The notes beneath the pieces were generated by a model. The model saw only the letters and a list, made by a program, of their open reading frames with translations. It was not told the origin of the DNA and searched no databases. From Bemisia tabaci (taxonomy: Eukaryota > Arthropoda > Insecta > Hemiptera > Aleyrodidae), in NCBI RefSeq assembly GCF_918797505.1, contig NC_092801.1, forward strand, positions 27,124,477 to 27,188,476: 64,000 nt of DNA, given 5' to 3'. Below, piece by piece: positions 52,432 to 62,935 of the stretch. The stretch's first letter is position 1; the number at the start of each line of letters is the position of its first letter. A program made the position numbers and the translations under genes.

Positions 52432-52545
52432 AGTGGAACTTTTCCACCGCGAATAATGAAACGCTGTGGGAGGGGGAGGGGTGTAGTCTGTAGTGTCGGT
52501 TAATTTGCGCCTCGGTGTGAACGGGGCTTCATACACGATTCCGTC
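52432..52545 (+). repeat. Repeat AH, copy 2
   Basis: Partner of 51590-51695, about 840 bp downstream in the same orientation. Confidence 0.85.
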
Positions 52546-52794
52546 CTGCCTCGTGGGATGCGGGTATCACCGACCGAGACATACCCAAAGAGGCCAGAAT
52601 ACCGACCCATCGACGTGAGATGAGAATCGGCCCATCGAGTATTCCTCGAAGTGAATGGCGCTTCTTGTTAAACCGAGAATAGGTCAGTTGCGCTAGTCAT
52701 AAACTCGTGTTTTGATGATTCAAGCCTCCAGATCAGCAAAAAATCAGATCCGTTCAAACGCCTAGTTTTCGCAAAGTAACCTGATAAACAGAGT
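52546..52794. other. No recognisable feature
   Basis: Nothing recognised. Confidence 0.4.
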
Positions 52795-53275
52795 ATCAAG
52801 TAAGAATATTTGAATATTTTCCTGCGACGTATCGATTATCCCAAGAACGAAATAGCCTCTAAATCAGTCTAGAGTCCTTTTTTAGGGAGAGTTGAGACAA
52901 CGCGGCTCATGGATGTTACAATCGGGAATAGAGATTACACAAATTGAACGTTTTACGTATAATCTATCAAGTAAGAATATTTGACTATTTTCCTGCAACA
53001 TATCGATTATCTCAAGAGCGGAATACCCACTAAATCAGTCCTGAGTCCCTTCATAGAGAGAGTTGAGACAACGCGGCTCGTCGATGTCACAAACGGGAAT
53101 AGAGATTACACAAATTGAATGTTTTTCGTATAGCTATCAAATAAGAATATTTGACTGTTTTCCTGCAACATATCGATTGTCTCAAGAACGAAATACCCAC
53201 GAAATCAGTCCTGAGTCTCTTCGTAGGAGAGTTGAGACAACGTGGTTTATGGATGTCACAAACGCGAATTTCTAA
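52795..53275 (+). repeat. Tandem array, period 170-171 bp, K2-related
   Basis: Units start ATCAAGTAAGAATATTTGA at 52795 and 52966 and ATCAAATAAGAATATTTGA at 53136; the third is truncated. Each contains ATCGATTAT, AAATCAGTC and AGAGTCC(C)TT...GAGAGTTGAGACAACG, the last resembling a K2 end. Confidence 0.95.
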
Positions 53276-53548
53276 CCTGAAAATGCGTCTTTGTTGTGTG
53301 TCCAAACCGTAACCACGAAAGCCTGCAGGAGGTAGCGGCTGTCTTGCCTAACAATAACCTAGCACGAAAATGAAAAATACCCTTTTTATGTAATTTAAAT
53401 AAAATCGGTCGATTCTTAATCATCCCAACGATTTCTGGGAGTCTTTCGGACGATTAGCGGCAATTTAACAGAAAACGGAGGCTTCTTTCAATAAAATTTT
53501 CCGGTTAGAAGCTCCTGAGGCCGTTTTCTAAAAACTTTATTTTTGCCT
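53276..53548. other. No recognisable feature
   Basis: Non-coding. Confidence 0.4.
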
Positions 53549-53569
53549 TCACTGCTCTCTTCGCTATCA
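53549..53569 (-). repeat. Family Q end fragment
   Basis: CACTGCTCTCTTCGCTATCA matches the Q terminus at 55914-55933. Confidence 0.75.
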
Positions 53570-53795
53570 CACTGGAAAAAAACACATTGGATCTAGAGTC
53601 CAGACTCTTAAAAACATCGACAAGAAAAAATACTCTTGATTCAATCGGATGTAAGCTTAAATCAAGAACCAAGCCTCTTAATTTGAGCGGATTTCCTTTC
53701 GATTCAAGCTTAAATCTGATTGAATCAAGAGTCCTCTTTCTTGTCAGTGTTTCAAGAGTCCAGACTCTAGACCCAATGTGTTTTTTTTTCCAGTA
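53570..53795. mobile_element. Family A foldback element
   Basis: CACTGGAAAAAAACACATTG to TTTTTTTTTCCAGTA; typical core. Confidence 0.92.
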
Positions 53796-53807
53796 TACGA
53801 CAATCCT

Positions 53808-54720
53808 CCTCACCGCAAGAAACGACCAGTGCACGGTCCTCGAGGAATGCATTCACCAATGCGCAATGTGCATCACACCGGTCGACCGATGCACCGATTT
53901 CGGCGTCGCCGCGCCATGCACGTCGGCCGGCCGCTGATCGCGTGCCCCGGGGCGACCCCCCGGACCCCTACCCGGCCCCCCCTCCCGGGAGTGGTAACTC
54001 ACAACCCGTCTCGGTGTCAGTGTGGTGGTGAAGGTGCGAGTGCGGTGCATCTCGGCCTCTAGATCGGGGGAGGGGGAGGGGGAGGTCGTAAGTAGGTTGA
54101 GTGCCATTTCCAGCATCCAGCCCAAGCCCATTCATTCGACACCGACTCCGTGGCCGGGGTGCCAGATTTGCATATCGCTGTGTGTGTGTGCGTCCGGAAC
54201 GCGCCGGTTTTCGGGACCGGTTTGGCGGGAGGGTACAGCACCGACCGACCGGCTAGCCGACCCGGTCCTCTTCATGCTGCCGAGCCGAGCCAAAGCGAAT
54301 GTGAAGGGAAAGGTATACCTAGAGTACCTTTATACTGAGAGTCAAGACAATGCGAATACGTTTTTGATTGGTTCCCGAGGTAATAGAAAAGGTCGGACAG
54401 GAAACTGTTGGATAAAATTTCATATTTTGATGTTTTTGTCACATATTGGTCACACACGGTGTTCTGAAAGTAAATTTCACGAAAAAACCAATGAAACGAC
54501 TTTCAAACTTGTTTATTTCATATTTTTAAAAATATGAGCTCTTAAAGTTTTCAGATTTTGTCCAAGTTATCATATTGACTAGGTCTACTGTGTGGCACAG
54601 TGACGCCGAAATCGGTGCAACGGTCGACCAGTGCGATGCACATTGACTACATTGAGCATTATTGGTGAATGCGTTTCTCGGAGACCGTCCACCGGTCGTT
54701 TTTTGCGGTGGAGTTACTCT
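53808..54720. repeat. Inverted repeat enclosing a CpG-rich block
   Basis: TCACCGCAAGAAACGACCAG, GCATTCACCAAT and TGCACCGATTTCGGCGTC (53818-53910) are mirrored at about 54602-54712. Arms are about 110 bp, the loop about 690 bp. The loop holds a CpG-rich block (53930-54300), a K2 end (54320-54350) and a J half (54476-54600). Confidence 0.8.
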
Positions 54721-54727
54721 CTGTGCT

Positions 54728-55032
54728 CTCGGAGAAAAAAACCTCGTGCGTGGGACCCGAAGTTGAGGATCTCTGAAGTTTTCGGATCACGTATCTAAAA
54801 ACTTGAGGTCCAACTGCCGAAGTTTGGGTCGGACATCTGAAGTACTTCGATATATACCGAAGGGTTCGGGTCACACATTTCAGATGTGTACTCCGGTACA
54901 TACCGAAGTGCCTCGATGTCTGACCCGAACTTCGGCAGCTGGACCTCAAGTTTTTAGATACGTGATCCGAAAACTTCAGAGATCCATACGACCTCAACTT
55001 TGGGTCCCATGCACGAAGTTTTTTTCTCCGTG
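54728..55032. mobile_element. A2-like foldback with GAAGTT core
   Basis: CTCGGAGAAAAAAACCTCGT to ACGAAGTTTTTTTCTCCGTG. Arms include GTATCTAAAAACTTGAGGTCC and its mirror. About 305 bp, non-coding. Confidence 0.87.
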
Positions 55033-55213
55033 TGCTGTGCTCGATGTACTGATTTTGGGTCTTTTAGACTAGGGGTAAAAACAAAACGAATCCATTTCTG
55101 ATTTCCGGTGTGCAGCCTAGATTTCTATGACCGAAAACTATTTTCCTCTTCAACGGAAACTTGCCTGCTCCATAGAAATCAAAGTTCGGTCCTTGTAGGT
55201 CGTGACCATAATT

Positions 55214-55712
55214 AAGATGTTGCATTTGTGAGGGATTTACGATTCGTCCATTGATTTTTCCGTAAAAGTTTGCGAGAAACACGATGGTGCCACTGGTTTT
55301 CTCTGAAATCATCTCCCAAGCTCAAAGAAAGCTTTCAAAGTGAGGCCAAAATGGAGGGGATATCCCACCCTACCCTGAGAGTCCACCTCTACATCAAAAC
55401 AAACTCTCCATGCACAGATAGGGAGCAAATACATTAGCAGGGTTGCCGTGTTTTCAGTTTTGGAGTCCCTAAATAAAGTGGCAGCCCTGCTAATGTATTT
55501 GCTCCCTATCTTTGCATGGAGAGTTTGTCCTGATGTAGAGGTACACTCTCAGGGTAGGGTGGGATATCCCCTCCATTTTGGCCTCACTTTGAGAGCTTTT
55601 TTTAAAGCTTGGGAGTTGATTTCAGAGAAAACCAGTGGCACCATCGTGTCTCTCGCGAACTTTTACGTAAGAATCAATGGTCAAATCGCAAATGCCTCAC
55701 ACATGCAACATC
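55214..55712. mobile_element. Family L long hairpin element, second copy
   Basis: AAGATGTTGCATTTGTGAGG to CACATGCAACATCT; arms include AAACACGATGGTGCCA and GGCCAAAATGGAGGGGATAT. Very similar to 37104-37609. Confidence 0.93.
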
Positions 55713-55821
55713 TCCATTTTTCAGCCGCGGATGTTGTGGCAACATTGCGTGGCACTTCTTACGACGATGGCGACTCAAGTCATAGAAGCCGAGCCGGGCC
55801 CGAGTAGACTCCAAAACTCCC
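55713..55821. other. Short unrecognised spacer
   Basis: Between L and Q; nothing recognised. Confidence 0.4.
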
Positions 55822-55933
55822 GCGATAGCGAAGAGAGCAGTAAGTGCATTCTGGGATGAGCCTCGAGACACATAACAGCATGTGCTAATCATGGCTCATA
55901 CAGAAATCCACTTAGTGCTCTCTTCGCTATCAC
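55822..55933. repeat. Family Q palindrome
   Basis: GCGATAGCGAAGAGAGCAGT pairs with TAGTGCTCTCTTCGCTATC; the centre has ATGAGCC / GGCTCAT. Fragments occur at 22209, 53549 and 62902. Confidence 0.88.
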
Positions 55934-56208
55934 AGAAGAAATACTGGAGCCCGGTTGGACTCGGAGCTGGAGCTGTGCCCTCTCAGCTGTGAAATGTGTT
56001 ATTAAGTGTCTGCAACACACGGTGATGGACTCCACCCTCCCCCTCCCCCGGGACCCCCTTCCGGCCCCCCTTTAGCATGGGCTCATCTTCGCCGAGATGC
56101 GAAGGAGCCATTCAATCTGGGGCCCTCCCCCTTCCGCTGGTCGCCCGGTGGTCGCTCGAGATGGGACTGCCGTGCGCGGGAAAGTCTGGAAAACGGTCAG
56201 ACTATAAG
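55934..56208. other. No recognisable feature
   Basis: GC-rich in part; nothing recognised. Confidence 0.4.
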
Positions 56209-56317
56209 CAGGGTGTCTACAAGTCCGGAAAGTCCGGAAATAGCACTGAGTTTTAAGGGCGGTCCGGAAGTACTGATAAAGTGCGGAAAATCCGCAAGGA
56301 GGTCCGGAATTTTTTCT
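56209..56317 (+). repeat. Family B left-end fragment
   Basis: CAGGGTGTCTACAAGTCCGG to GAGGTCCGGAATTTTTT, then unrelated sequence. Confidence 0.85.
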
Positions 56318-56455
56318 GCCCATCAATATGTGTCATTAGTTTCTATGTCCAGATATCTGATTTCATTGATGATTTTGCAAACTGTGGTCCATTGTCTCTC
56401 GCAGATTCTCTAAAAATTTTGATCGAAAAAGTGGCTGTAAAGTTAAAAGTTCTTA

Positions 56456-56698
56456 CAGGATGTCTACAAGTCTGGAATATCCGGAAAGTCCGGAAATAGT
56501 ACTGATTTTTTAAGGGCGGTCCAGAAGTGCTGATAAAGTGCGGAGAATCCGCAAGGAGGTCCGGAATTGTTTTCATTTTTGGCGCAATCCGAGCGAAAAA
56601 TTCCAATTTTTGAAATTTTTCTAATTTCGTCAATTGGAGGTACTGAAATTTTTCTGTCGAGGAGGTACTGAATTTCTTGGGAATGTACTGAAAAAGTG
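56456..56698 (+). repeat. Family B element, right end missing
   Basis: CAGGATGTCTACAAGTCTGG to GGGAATGTACTGAAAAAGTG; the terminal GACACCCTG is absent. Confidence 0.85.
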
Positions 56699-57003
56699 AA
56701 ACTACGTGAAAATGGTGACGGCTTGAATAAACAAATTACCCTATCTATTAAACATTTCCTTGCCCCTACATTTCCTATAATAGATCAAGTATGAAATTTT
56801 GTCTATAGATGGCTGTAGGTTCCACGTATAGTCCAGTCAATCTAGCTTTTTACCTCGGACAAATTAGCACAAACTTTTCCTTTGGTATATAGGGTCTGTA
56901 GGTACCCAATAAGACAGAAAAAAAAGTTTACCAAAAAATTCCACCGGGAAAGTGGTCAAATCGCAGTTTTTCAAAATGGCGGCTTACGGCAATTTTCAAA
57001 GAG

Positions 57004-59700
57004 GACGTACATACGGATTTCCCTTTATAACTCAAAAATAATGCGTCAAACCAAAAAAATTTGGCATTAGTTTGAAAGATCATAAAATTTTGATTAAGAA
57101 TCATATACAAAACTTAGGCTTTTCTTATTTTTTTCTTTCCGAATTTTAATATTTAAAAACAACAACCGGCAAAATCTGCTGAAAATTCACGATTTCTCGC
57201 GTTCTTGACCGAATTTAGGTCAAAATAATTAATTTAAGGTTAAAAACAACGGCACCACTGAAAAGTACGCTAAATTTTACATAAGTATACCCATTCATTT
57301 TACCTTTTCATCTTATATGACCTCATTGTGAGACGAATCATTCAAAAGCATGAAGTCAATATTCAACTACAAATTCAGCTGTTTTTTTCCGTTTCCAGCG
57401 CTTTTGATCAATTATTTTTCGACAAAAGTATAACTTATATATACTTTTTAGAAAGGTAATGAAATTTGCAAGACAAATAACACCCTGGTTTTCATTTAAA
57501 TTTTACAACATGTACCTGAAAAGCGTATTTAAGGGAATTACGCTAAAAACTGATTTCTCTAGAAATTTCAGAATTTCAACGATTTTCGGCTTTTTGACAG
57601 CTGGAAACTGAGGATCTGATTCAACGACGGTAATCATCGTTTAGAGCATAAAATTTCCAACAAATTGCATACCTGAAATTACTGGTTTGAATTTTTTAAA
57701 GAGGGTTAGATATGGCGTTAAAGTTGTCTATTGGAAAATCCGGCTGCTCGGTTACGAACCACTTTCTTAACATATACTCAAAATTTTTAAGTTTAGTAAT
57801 TTTTGTTTGAAGTAAATTTTATGGTACCAATGTAATAGCACATGGAAGTTAAAAAAATGTCCATGAATAAATTTTTTAAGGTATTTAAGTGTACTTAGAA
57901 GCCAATTTTTGAGACGGTGAAAATTTACAAATTATTGAATAATAAGGCTTTTTCTCAGGTTTTTGTGGTTTTTCATGACTGCAAACAATTTTTTTCATGA
58001 AACCATGGTAATCATCAAAAAGCTGATAAAATTTTATGTAAGAAATGTACCTTTATTTGAATTTTGGCGTCTCTCGTGAAAATGCGGAGGCAATGTTGAA
58101 AAAAATTGCAATTTGCCCGAAAAAAATTTTCCCGCGATTTTTCTTATTTTTTACGTGTTGAAAAGAGTTTAAGAAAAAAAACAAGGTAAGAAATGAAAAG
58201 TTCATAAAATTTTCTATAACATAGGGCTAGTGAAGTTTGCCGTAAAGTCTTTTTGAGGGGTCCTAGCACTGAATTTTGGTTTTAAAAAAGTTAAAAAAAA
58301 AATTGATGAAATTTAATTTTTTAGTTATTTTTGAGATTTTATCGCTTTAAAATGAGCTTTAAAGTTAAAATGAATGATGTAACTGAAAAGTACGTTAAAT
58401 TTCGGTCTAGAAAAGTGTGTTCAACATCCTTTCAAGTAATTATATTTGCCGGTAGGATAATTTCTTCTGGGATCAAAACTGACGCTTTTCTGAAAAAAGT
58501 CCATTTTTAGCTCCATTTTTCTAATTTTTAAGCATTTTAGAGGGGTCTGATCAAAAAACCACTGTAACCACGTGAAAGTACATAAAATTTACAATAAGAT
58601 TAGGTACCTTGTTTCAAAAATTTCGATATTTTTTGTGTTTGACACGGCTTTATTTAAAATTGTCAAAAATGGCAATATTTACAGAAAGTTGATTTTCTAT
58701 GCTAAGCACCATCCCTTTATTGGATTGGGTTGTATAATGAAGGCAGCTCGGGGAGCGGGTCTTTTTGCGTTGGAGGAATCAATACTAAAACTAATAATTA
58801 TAATAAATTCAATACAACATTGAAAGTTTGGAACCTTTGGGCGGTCAACTCTAGCGAAAGCGCAAATAAGGATTAAAACGCGAGTACAGGTACGCGGGAA
58901 GGGGATGTCAACAGGGGAGACGGGTAGCACCTGTGCTTTAGGTGACGTAACACAGGCTTGTGTGACTTTATGCCCGGCTTTTCTTTAGAATGAAAAGTTC
59001 ATTAATTGAAAGTTTACCGACCTGCCTCCTGTCGTCTGCTTTTCGATCGCTACGAGAAAGGAATCGAACTCAATCTTCAACGGGTGAGTAAAATCAAAGT
59101 ATTGAATCTACTTCTACATTTTTCTAAAATCTGTATTGTGTTATAATAAGTCCAGAATGAACCTTTCAATATATTCAATAAGTATGCGGGCCTGCTTGCC
59201 TGTGTTGTTTACTAAATAAGATGTGAGATCTGGTTCACCGAGATCAGGAAACCTGTTGCTAAAGCCAATTGTAAATCAATGAAACATGATAGCAAAAAGG
59301 AAGCGGAAAATGAAGATAATTAGTTATTCAAATAGTCCTTTCCGAAATTGCTTAACTGATGTAAGAATGAAAAATTCCCCTCTCTTTCCTCCACCGGATT
59401 ATCAATCAATCTATCAATGCAACAGGGAAACAATGAATCGATTCTGATGCTTAGTAAAAGAGAATAGGTAAGGGTTTTCGAGAACTCGTTGGCTTTGAAT
59501 CTCAACTAAGAACTTAAAGTAATGACATATTGTGAGGAAGTAAATTTTCAAAACAACTTGGGTATGAAAGTTTAAAAGGCCGTTTTCTCTGGAATTGCCT
59601 TTAAAATTTTGTTGCATCTTAGAGAGTTCATTACTCACCTTTATATTTCTCAATTTGTGTCAATTAAATATTCGACGTTACTGAAAAAATTGCATTTTCA
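57004..59700. other. AT-rich interior of the 4.5-kb element
   Basis: Non-coding on both strands. Recurrent phrases of the type GAAAAGTACGTTAAATTT and GTGAAAGTACATAAAATTT suggest old internal duplications, too diverged to delimit. Confidence 0.45.
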
Positions 59701-59717
59701 CATTTATATCCTCAATT

Positions 59718-59733
59718 GGGGGGGGGGGGGGGG
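59718..59733 (+). repeat. G16 run
   Basis: Sixteen consecutive G inside the 4.5-kb element. Confidence 0.95.
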
Positions 59734-59737
59734 CTTG

Positions 59738-59967
59738 AAGGACAAGGCGCATAAGTGCAGTTTTCGCTATTTCGACAAAAACGTGTTAAAAGTTTATAAA
59801 TTATATGAAGCCTCATGGCGGAGAGAAAGTTCCAACTCACATGTTGATGCTTAAAAATTGGATTTTATCAGTGAATTTTTAACAGAATTTATTTCAAACC
59901 TAGATTTAGTTGAAGTCACTAATATGTCGATTTTTTCGAAAACTGCACTTATGCGCCTTTTCCTTAA
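59738..59967. repeat. Foldback inside the 4.5-kb element
   Basis: GGACAAGGCGCATAAGTGCA and GTTTTCGCTATTTCGACA at the left pair with GTCGATTTTTTCGAAAAC and TGCACTTATGCGCCTTTTCC at the right. Confidence 0.85.
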
Positions 59968-60029
59968 GCCTCTCAATTACTTTTTTACCCTTTCTTATTA
60001 ACTTTTTATGTCATCAAACCGAAACCGAC

Positions 60030-60555
60030 AAACTTTGGTAAAAATACCGGGTAATACTAAGTTTCTTGAAAATAAGTCGATAAACAGGTATGTTACAAAT
60101 TAAGGCCGCCATCTTTTTTCCGCCATCTTCTTGCCGACATCTTGAATTTTGATTTTGACTACAATTAATATCAAATTCAAAATGTACAGGTCAAAATACC
60201 AGGGTATACTGAGTTTCATGAAAATCCGGCGATAAACAAGTAGTTTCCAAATTATGGGCGCCATCTTTAATTTTTAAAAATTATGGCCACCACCTTCTTC
60301 CCGCCATCTTTGATTTCAATTCTGGTTAGAACCAACACCGAATTCAAATTCTCTAGGTCAAAATACAGGGTTTTACTAAGTTTCATGCAAATCAGTCGAT
60401 AAACAGGTATCTAACAAATTACTGCCGCCATCTTCTTTTCCGCCATCTTGAATTTTGATTCAGACTGAAAGTAACGTCAAATTCGAATTTCCTAGGTCGA
60501 TATACTGGGATACACCAAATTTCATGAAAATCTGCCGACAAATAGATGTTTTGCA
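60030..60555 (+). repeat. Degenerate tandem array with GCCGCCATCTT motifs
   Basis: The phrase TACTAAGTTTCATG...GTCGATAAACAGGTA...CCGCCATCTT...TTGAATTTTGATT recurs about four times, with starts near 60039, 60193, 60358 and 60496 (spacing 138-165 bp). GCCGCCATCTT is the complement of AAGATGGCGGC, the YY1/Pho-type binding motif. Confidence 0.85.
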
Positions 60556-60612
60556 GTTTTTTTCTTAGAATCTTTAACTGCGATAGTCTAAACGGTGAAC
60601 GAATCAGATAAG

Positions 60613-60629
60613 CCCCCCCCCCCCCCCCC
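60613..60629 (+). repeat. C17 run
   Basis: Seventeen consecutive C inside the 4.5-kb element. Confidence 0.95.
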
Positions 60630-61333
60630 GGGTCCACCATCCCTCTAAGTGCTTCTCCCTTTACTATGTACCATGGCTATCAAATTAATAACAAAATTTA
60701 TTTCAAAAATAGTCGAATATTCGGGAAAAAGGTTCACACTGATCGAAATTCCAGCCAAAATTTACAATAAGTAAAAAATGTCAAATTTGACACCATTCCA
60801 TAAAGGCCCTATAAAGGTCTTTAACCTTCAGTTAAATTTTGATGTAATATGTGTTTTCAAAAGAAAATTTCATGCTCTTTCCAATGGTACCAACAGTTTT
60901 GAGAGAAAAAATTCTTCCATTGCTGTATCTTAAAAGTTACAAACCAAACTTGAAATTTCAAGAAAATTCTAGTCTTTTTTTCGGTGTCTGACCTCGTAGC
61001 TCGGCACCAACAAGTCAAAATTAAAAAAACTAATATATATTCGTGAGCAGAATTTTATACTCTAAAAAAACGACAGGAATGATTTTTTTCACTGGATGCA
61101 CTAGAATCACGCAAAATCGGGAAAACGGTGACGAAGTCAACAATCAATTTATCCGTTATTTCAGACGGCCGCCATTTTGTCATACGCAATTTTGACTGTG
61201 TTCCCGAGGGGGGCTAATGGTAAACTTTTTTTTGGGGGCTCTAGACATGTTTTGGAGCGCTTTAAAACACAAGAGAAGTTTGTGCTAATTTGTCCGAGGT
61301 TAGACCCTTTTTTTGGCTAGATTGACTGGACTA

Positions 61334-61876
61334 GTAAGGAATATAAGCCAATAAACCAACAGAAGAAGAAGAAGAAATCAAAGGTTACCGCACAAAGAAA
61401 TGGACCACATACATCAAAATAAAATTTCTCAAAAATGGGTATTATTCGTAAATTTTCCACTTTCAAATACTGCACAAATAGCCATTTAAAATTCAATCTG
61501 GTAGGGGCTATTTTTTTGGGAAATTTTCCGGATGAGACTCCGCAGACCCCCACTTGACATGACATCAGCAAATCCCCCCCCCCCCCCCCAACTCACTCTG
61601 GATCTCCCACTGGTCGCAACGCGTTATTCAACGGAAAATTCAGCAAATCCACCAGGACGCACGTTCGGATTTTGAGGAATGAAAACAACGTGATTTACTT
61701 ACTCCAAGGGCGCGGGATTTTTCGAATTTCCCGGGTTGGCGCCAAGAACGCGACATTTCCTGCCGAGTTCAATTACCCCGGCCCAAGGCACAGCCTCTCG
61801 CTCACGGTCGATACGAGCTTGGCGCTAGATTCTTGAGGATATTGCGTCGCGGAGATGAGCCGACTGAGAACAATAC
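61334..61876. other. Unrecognised, with a C16 run
   Basis: C16 at about 61574-61589; the rest is not recognised. Confidence 0.45.
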
Positions 61877-61942
61877 TACTGCGCTAAGGAAAAACGCCTT
61901 ATGAGCCCTTAGACGTTGTCACATTTCCTTTACTGAGAACCG

Positions 61943-62018
61943 AATTTACTGAGAAAATTTTGAATATTTGTTTTCGAGTTTTTCCGATAATTTTGTTCGC
62001 AAGTTGATCGAACATATC
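61943..62018 (+). repeat. C-derived direct repeat left of B
   Basis: Starts AATTTACTGAGAAAATTTTG and ends GATCGAACATATC against B; partner 62300-62369. Confidence 0.93.
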
Positions 62019-62299
62019 CAGGGTGTCTACTGAAACAGGCTGCTCATAAATCAGTACTTTTTCAGCACCTACCCAAGAAATTCAGTCCCTCTTCAACAGG
62101 AAAGTTCAGTACTTTTTCAGTGCCGCCAATTGACGAAATTCGAAAAATTTCAAACACTTGCATTTCTCGCTCAAATTGCGACCGAAATGATAAAAAATGA
62201 AAACAAATCCGGACCTTCTCGCGGAATTTCCGCGCTTTTTCGGTACTTCCGGACCGCCCTTAAAAAATCAGTACTATTTCCGGACTTGTAGACATCCTG
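62019..62299 (-). mobile_element. Family B element, reverse, inside C
   Basis: CAGGGTGTCTACTGAAACAG to CGGACTTGTAGACATCCTG, typical B interior in reverse. Confidence 0.92.
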
Positions 62300-62369
62300 A
62301 ATTTGCTGCAAAAATGTTGAATATTTGTATTTTTCAGATAAGTTTGTTCGCAATTCGATCGAACATATC
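62300..62369 (+). repeat. C-derived direct repeat right of B
   Basis: Starts AATTTGCTGCAAAAATGTTG and ends GATCGAACATATC, 70 bp. Confidence 0.93.
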
Positions 62370-62479
62370 TGAAAATTTCTGGGAAACATATGCATAACTC
62401 TTCTCAAAAATACACGTTTTATCCGGAGAAATTTGGCAACTCTGGAATGTTCATACAGCGTTTTACCTTAGCGCGGCAG

Positions 62480-62760
62480 AATAAGTTCATCACCGAACAA
62501 GGCGGCATAGACAGCGCGGTGGCAATGGCGAGAGGAAAGGGCAATGCGCTAGCCACCTCGAACTCCGCAAACTTGCGAACTTGCGACTTTCGCGAGGTTG
62601 TTGATGTCGAGTCCTCGCGCATCTCCGCGAGCTCGCCGAGGAATTCACTGTCGGACACGGAACGCGATGAGCTAATACGCGGTAATCTTACAAGAGGCGT
62701 TTGCGTTACGCTGCTTACGTTACGTCGGCTACGTTAAGTTATGTGATTCGCACTTTTTTC
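62480..62760 (+). promoter_or_regulatory. CpG-rich patch
   Basis: CpG-rich with several GTTACGT phrases near 62705-62735. Promoter-like composition only. Confidence 0.25.
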
Positions 62761-62901
62761 GGGGAAACTATAATTTCTTCGAACAGAGTGCGTCTCCTTA
62801 AATTGATTTTGGATTTTTCTGATATTCTGGTTTTTGGCGCGAATAAGTTAGCGCTCATTTGATTTCGCTTCCCTCTCCTGAAACACAGACATTTTTAACT
62901 G

Positions 62902-62935
62902 TGCTGCCGTGATAGCGAAGAGAGCAATAAGTGTC
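62902..62935 (+). repeat. Family Q end fragment
   Basis: GCCGTGATAGCGAAGAGAGC followed by AATAAGTG. Confidence 0.75.

Larger units (their letters stand above)
56829..61333. mobile_element. Large 4.5-kb inverted-repeat element without ORFs
   Basis: TAGTCCAGTCAATCTAGC (56829-56846) is exactly mirrored at 61316-61333. Further inward, ACCTCGGACAAATTAGCACA, AAAAAAAAGTTTACCA and CAAAATGGCGGC recur in the same order on both sides, so imperfect inverted ends reach about 155 bp. GTA lies outside both ends. No frame exceeds about 85 codons and no transposase remnant is recognised. Uniform AT-rich composition sets it apart from its neighbours. A large non-autonomous DNA transposon is the best description; superfamily unknown. 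Confidence 0.8.
61879..62475. mobile_element. Family C element carrying an internal B element, second case
   Basis: CTGCGCTAAGGAAAAACGCC at the left and CAGCGTTTTACCTTAGCGCG at the right are C ends. B (reverse orientation) is at 62019-62299. C sequence 61943-62018 recurs as 62300-62369. Confidence 0.9.

Noticed and set aside
56829..61333. Maverick/Polinton or LTR retrotransposon
   Set aside because: Ends are inverted, not direct; far too short and non-coding for Polinton; no 6-bp duplication.
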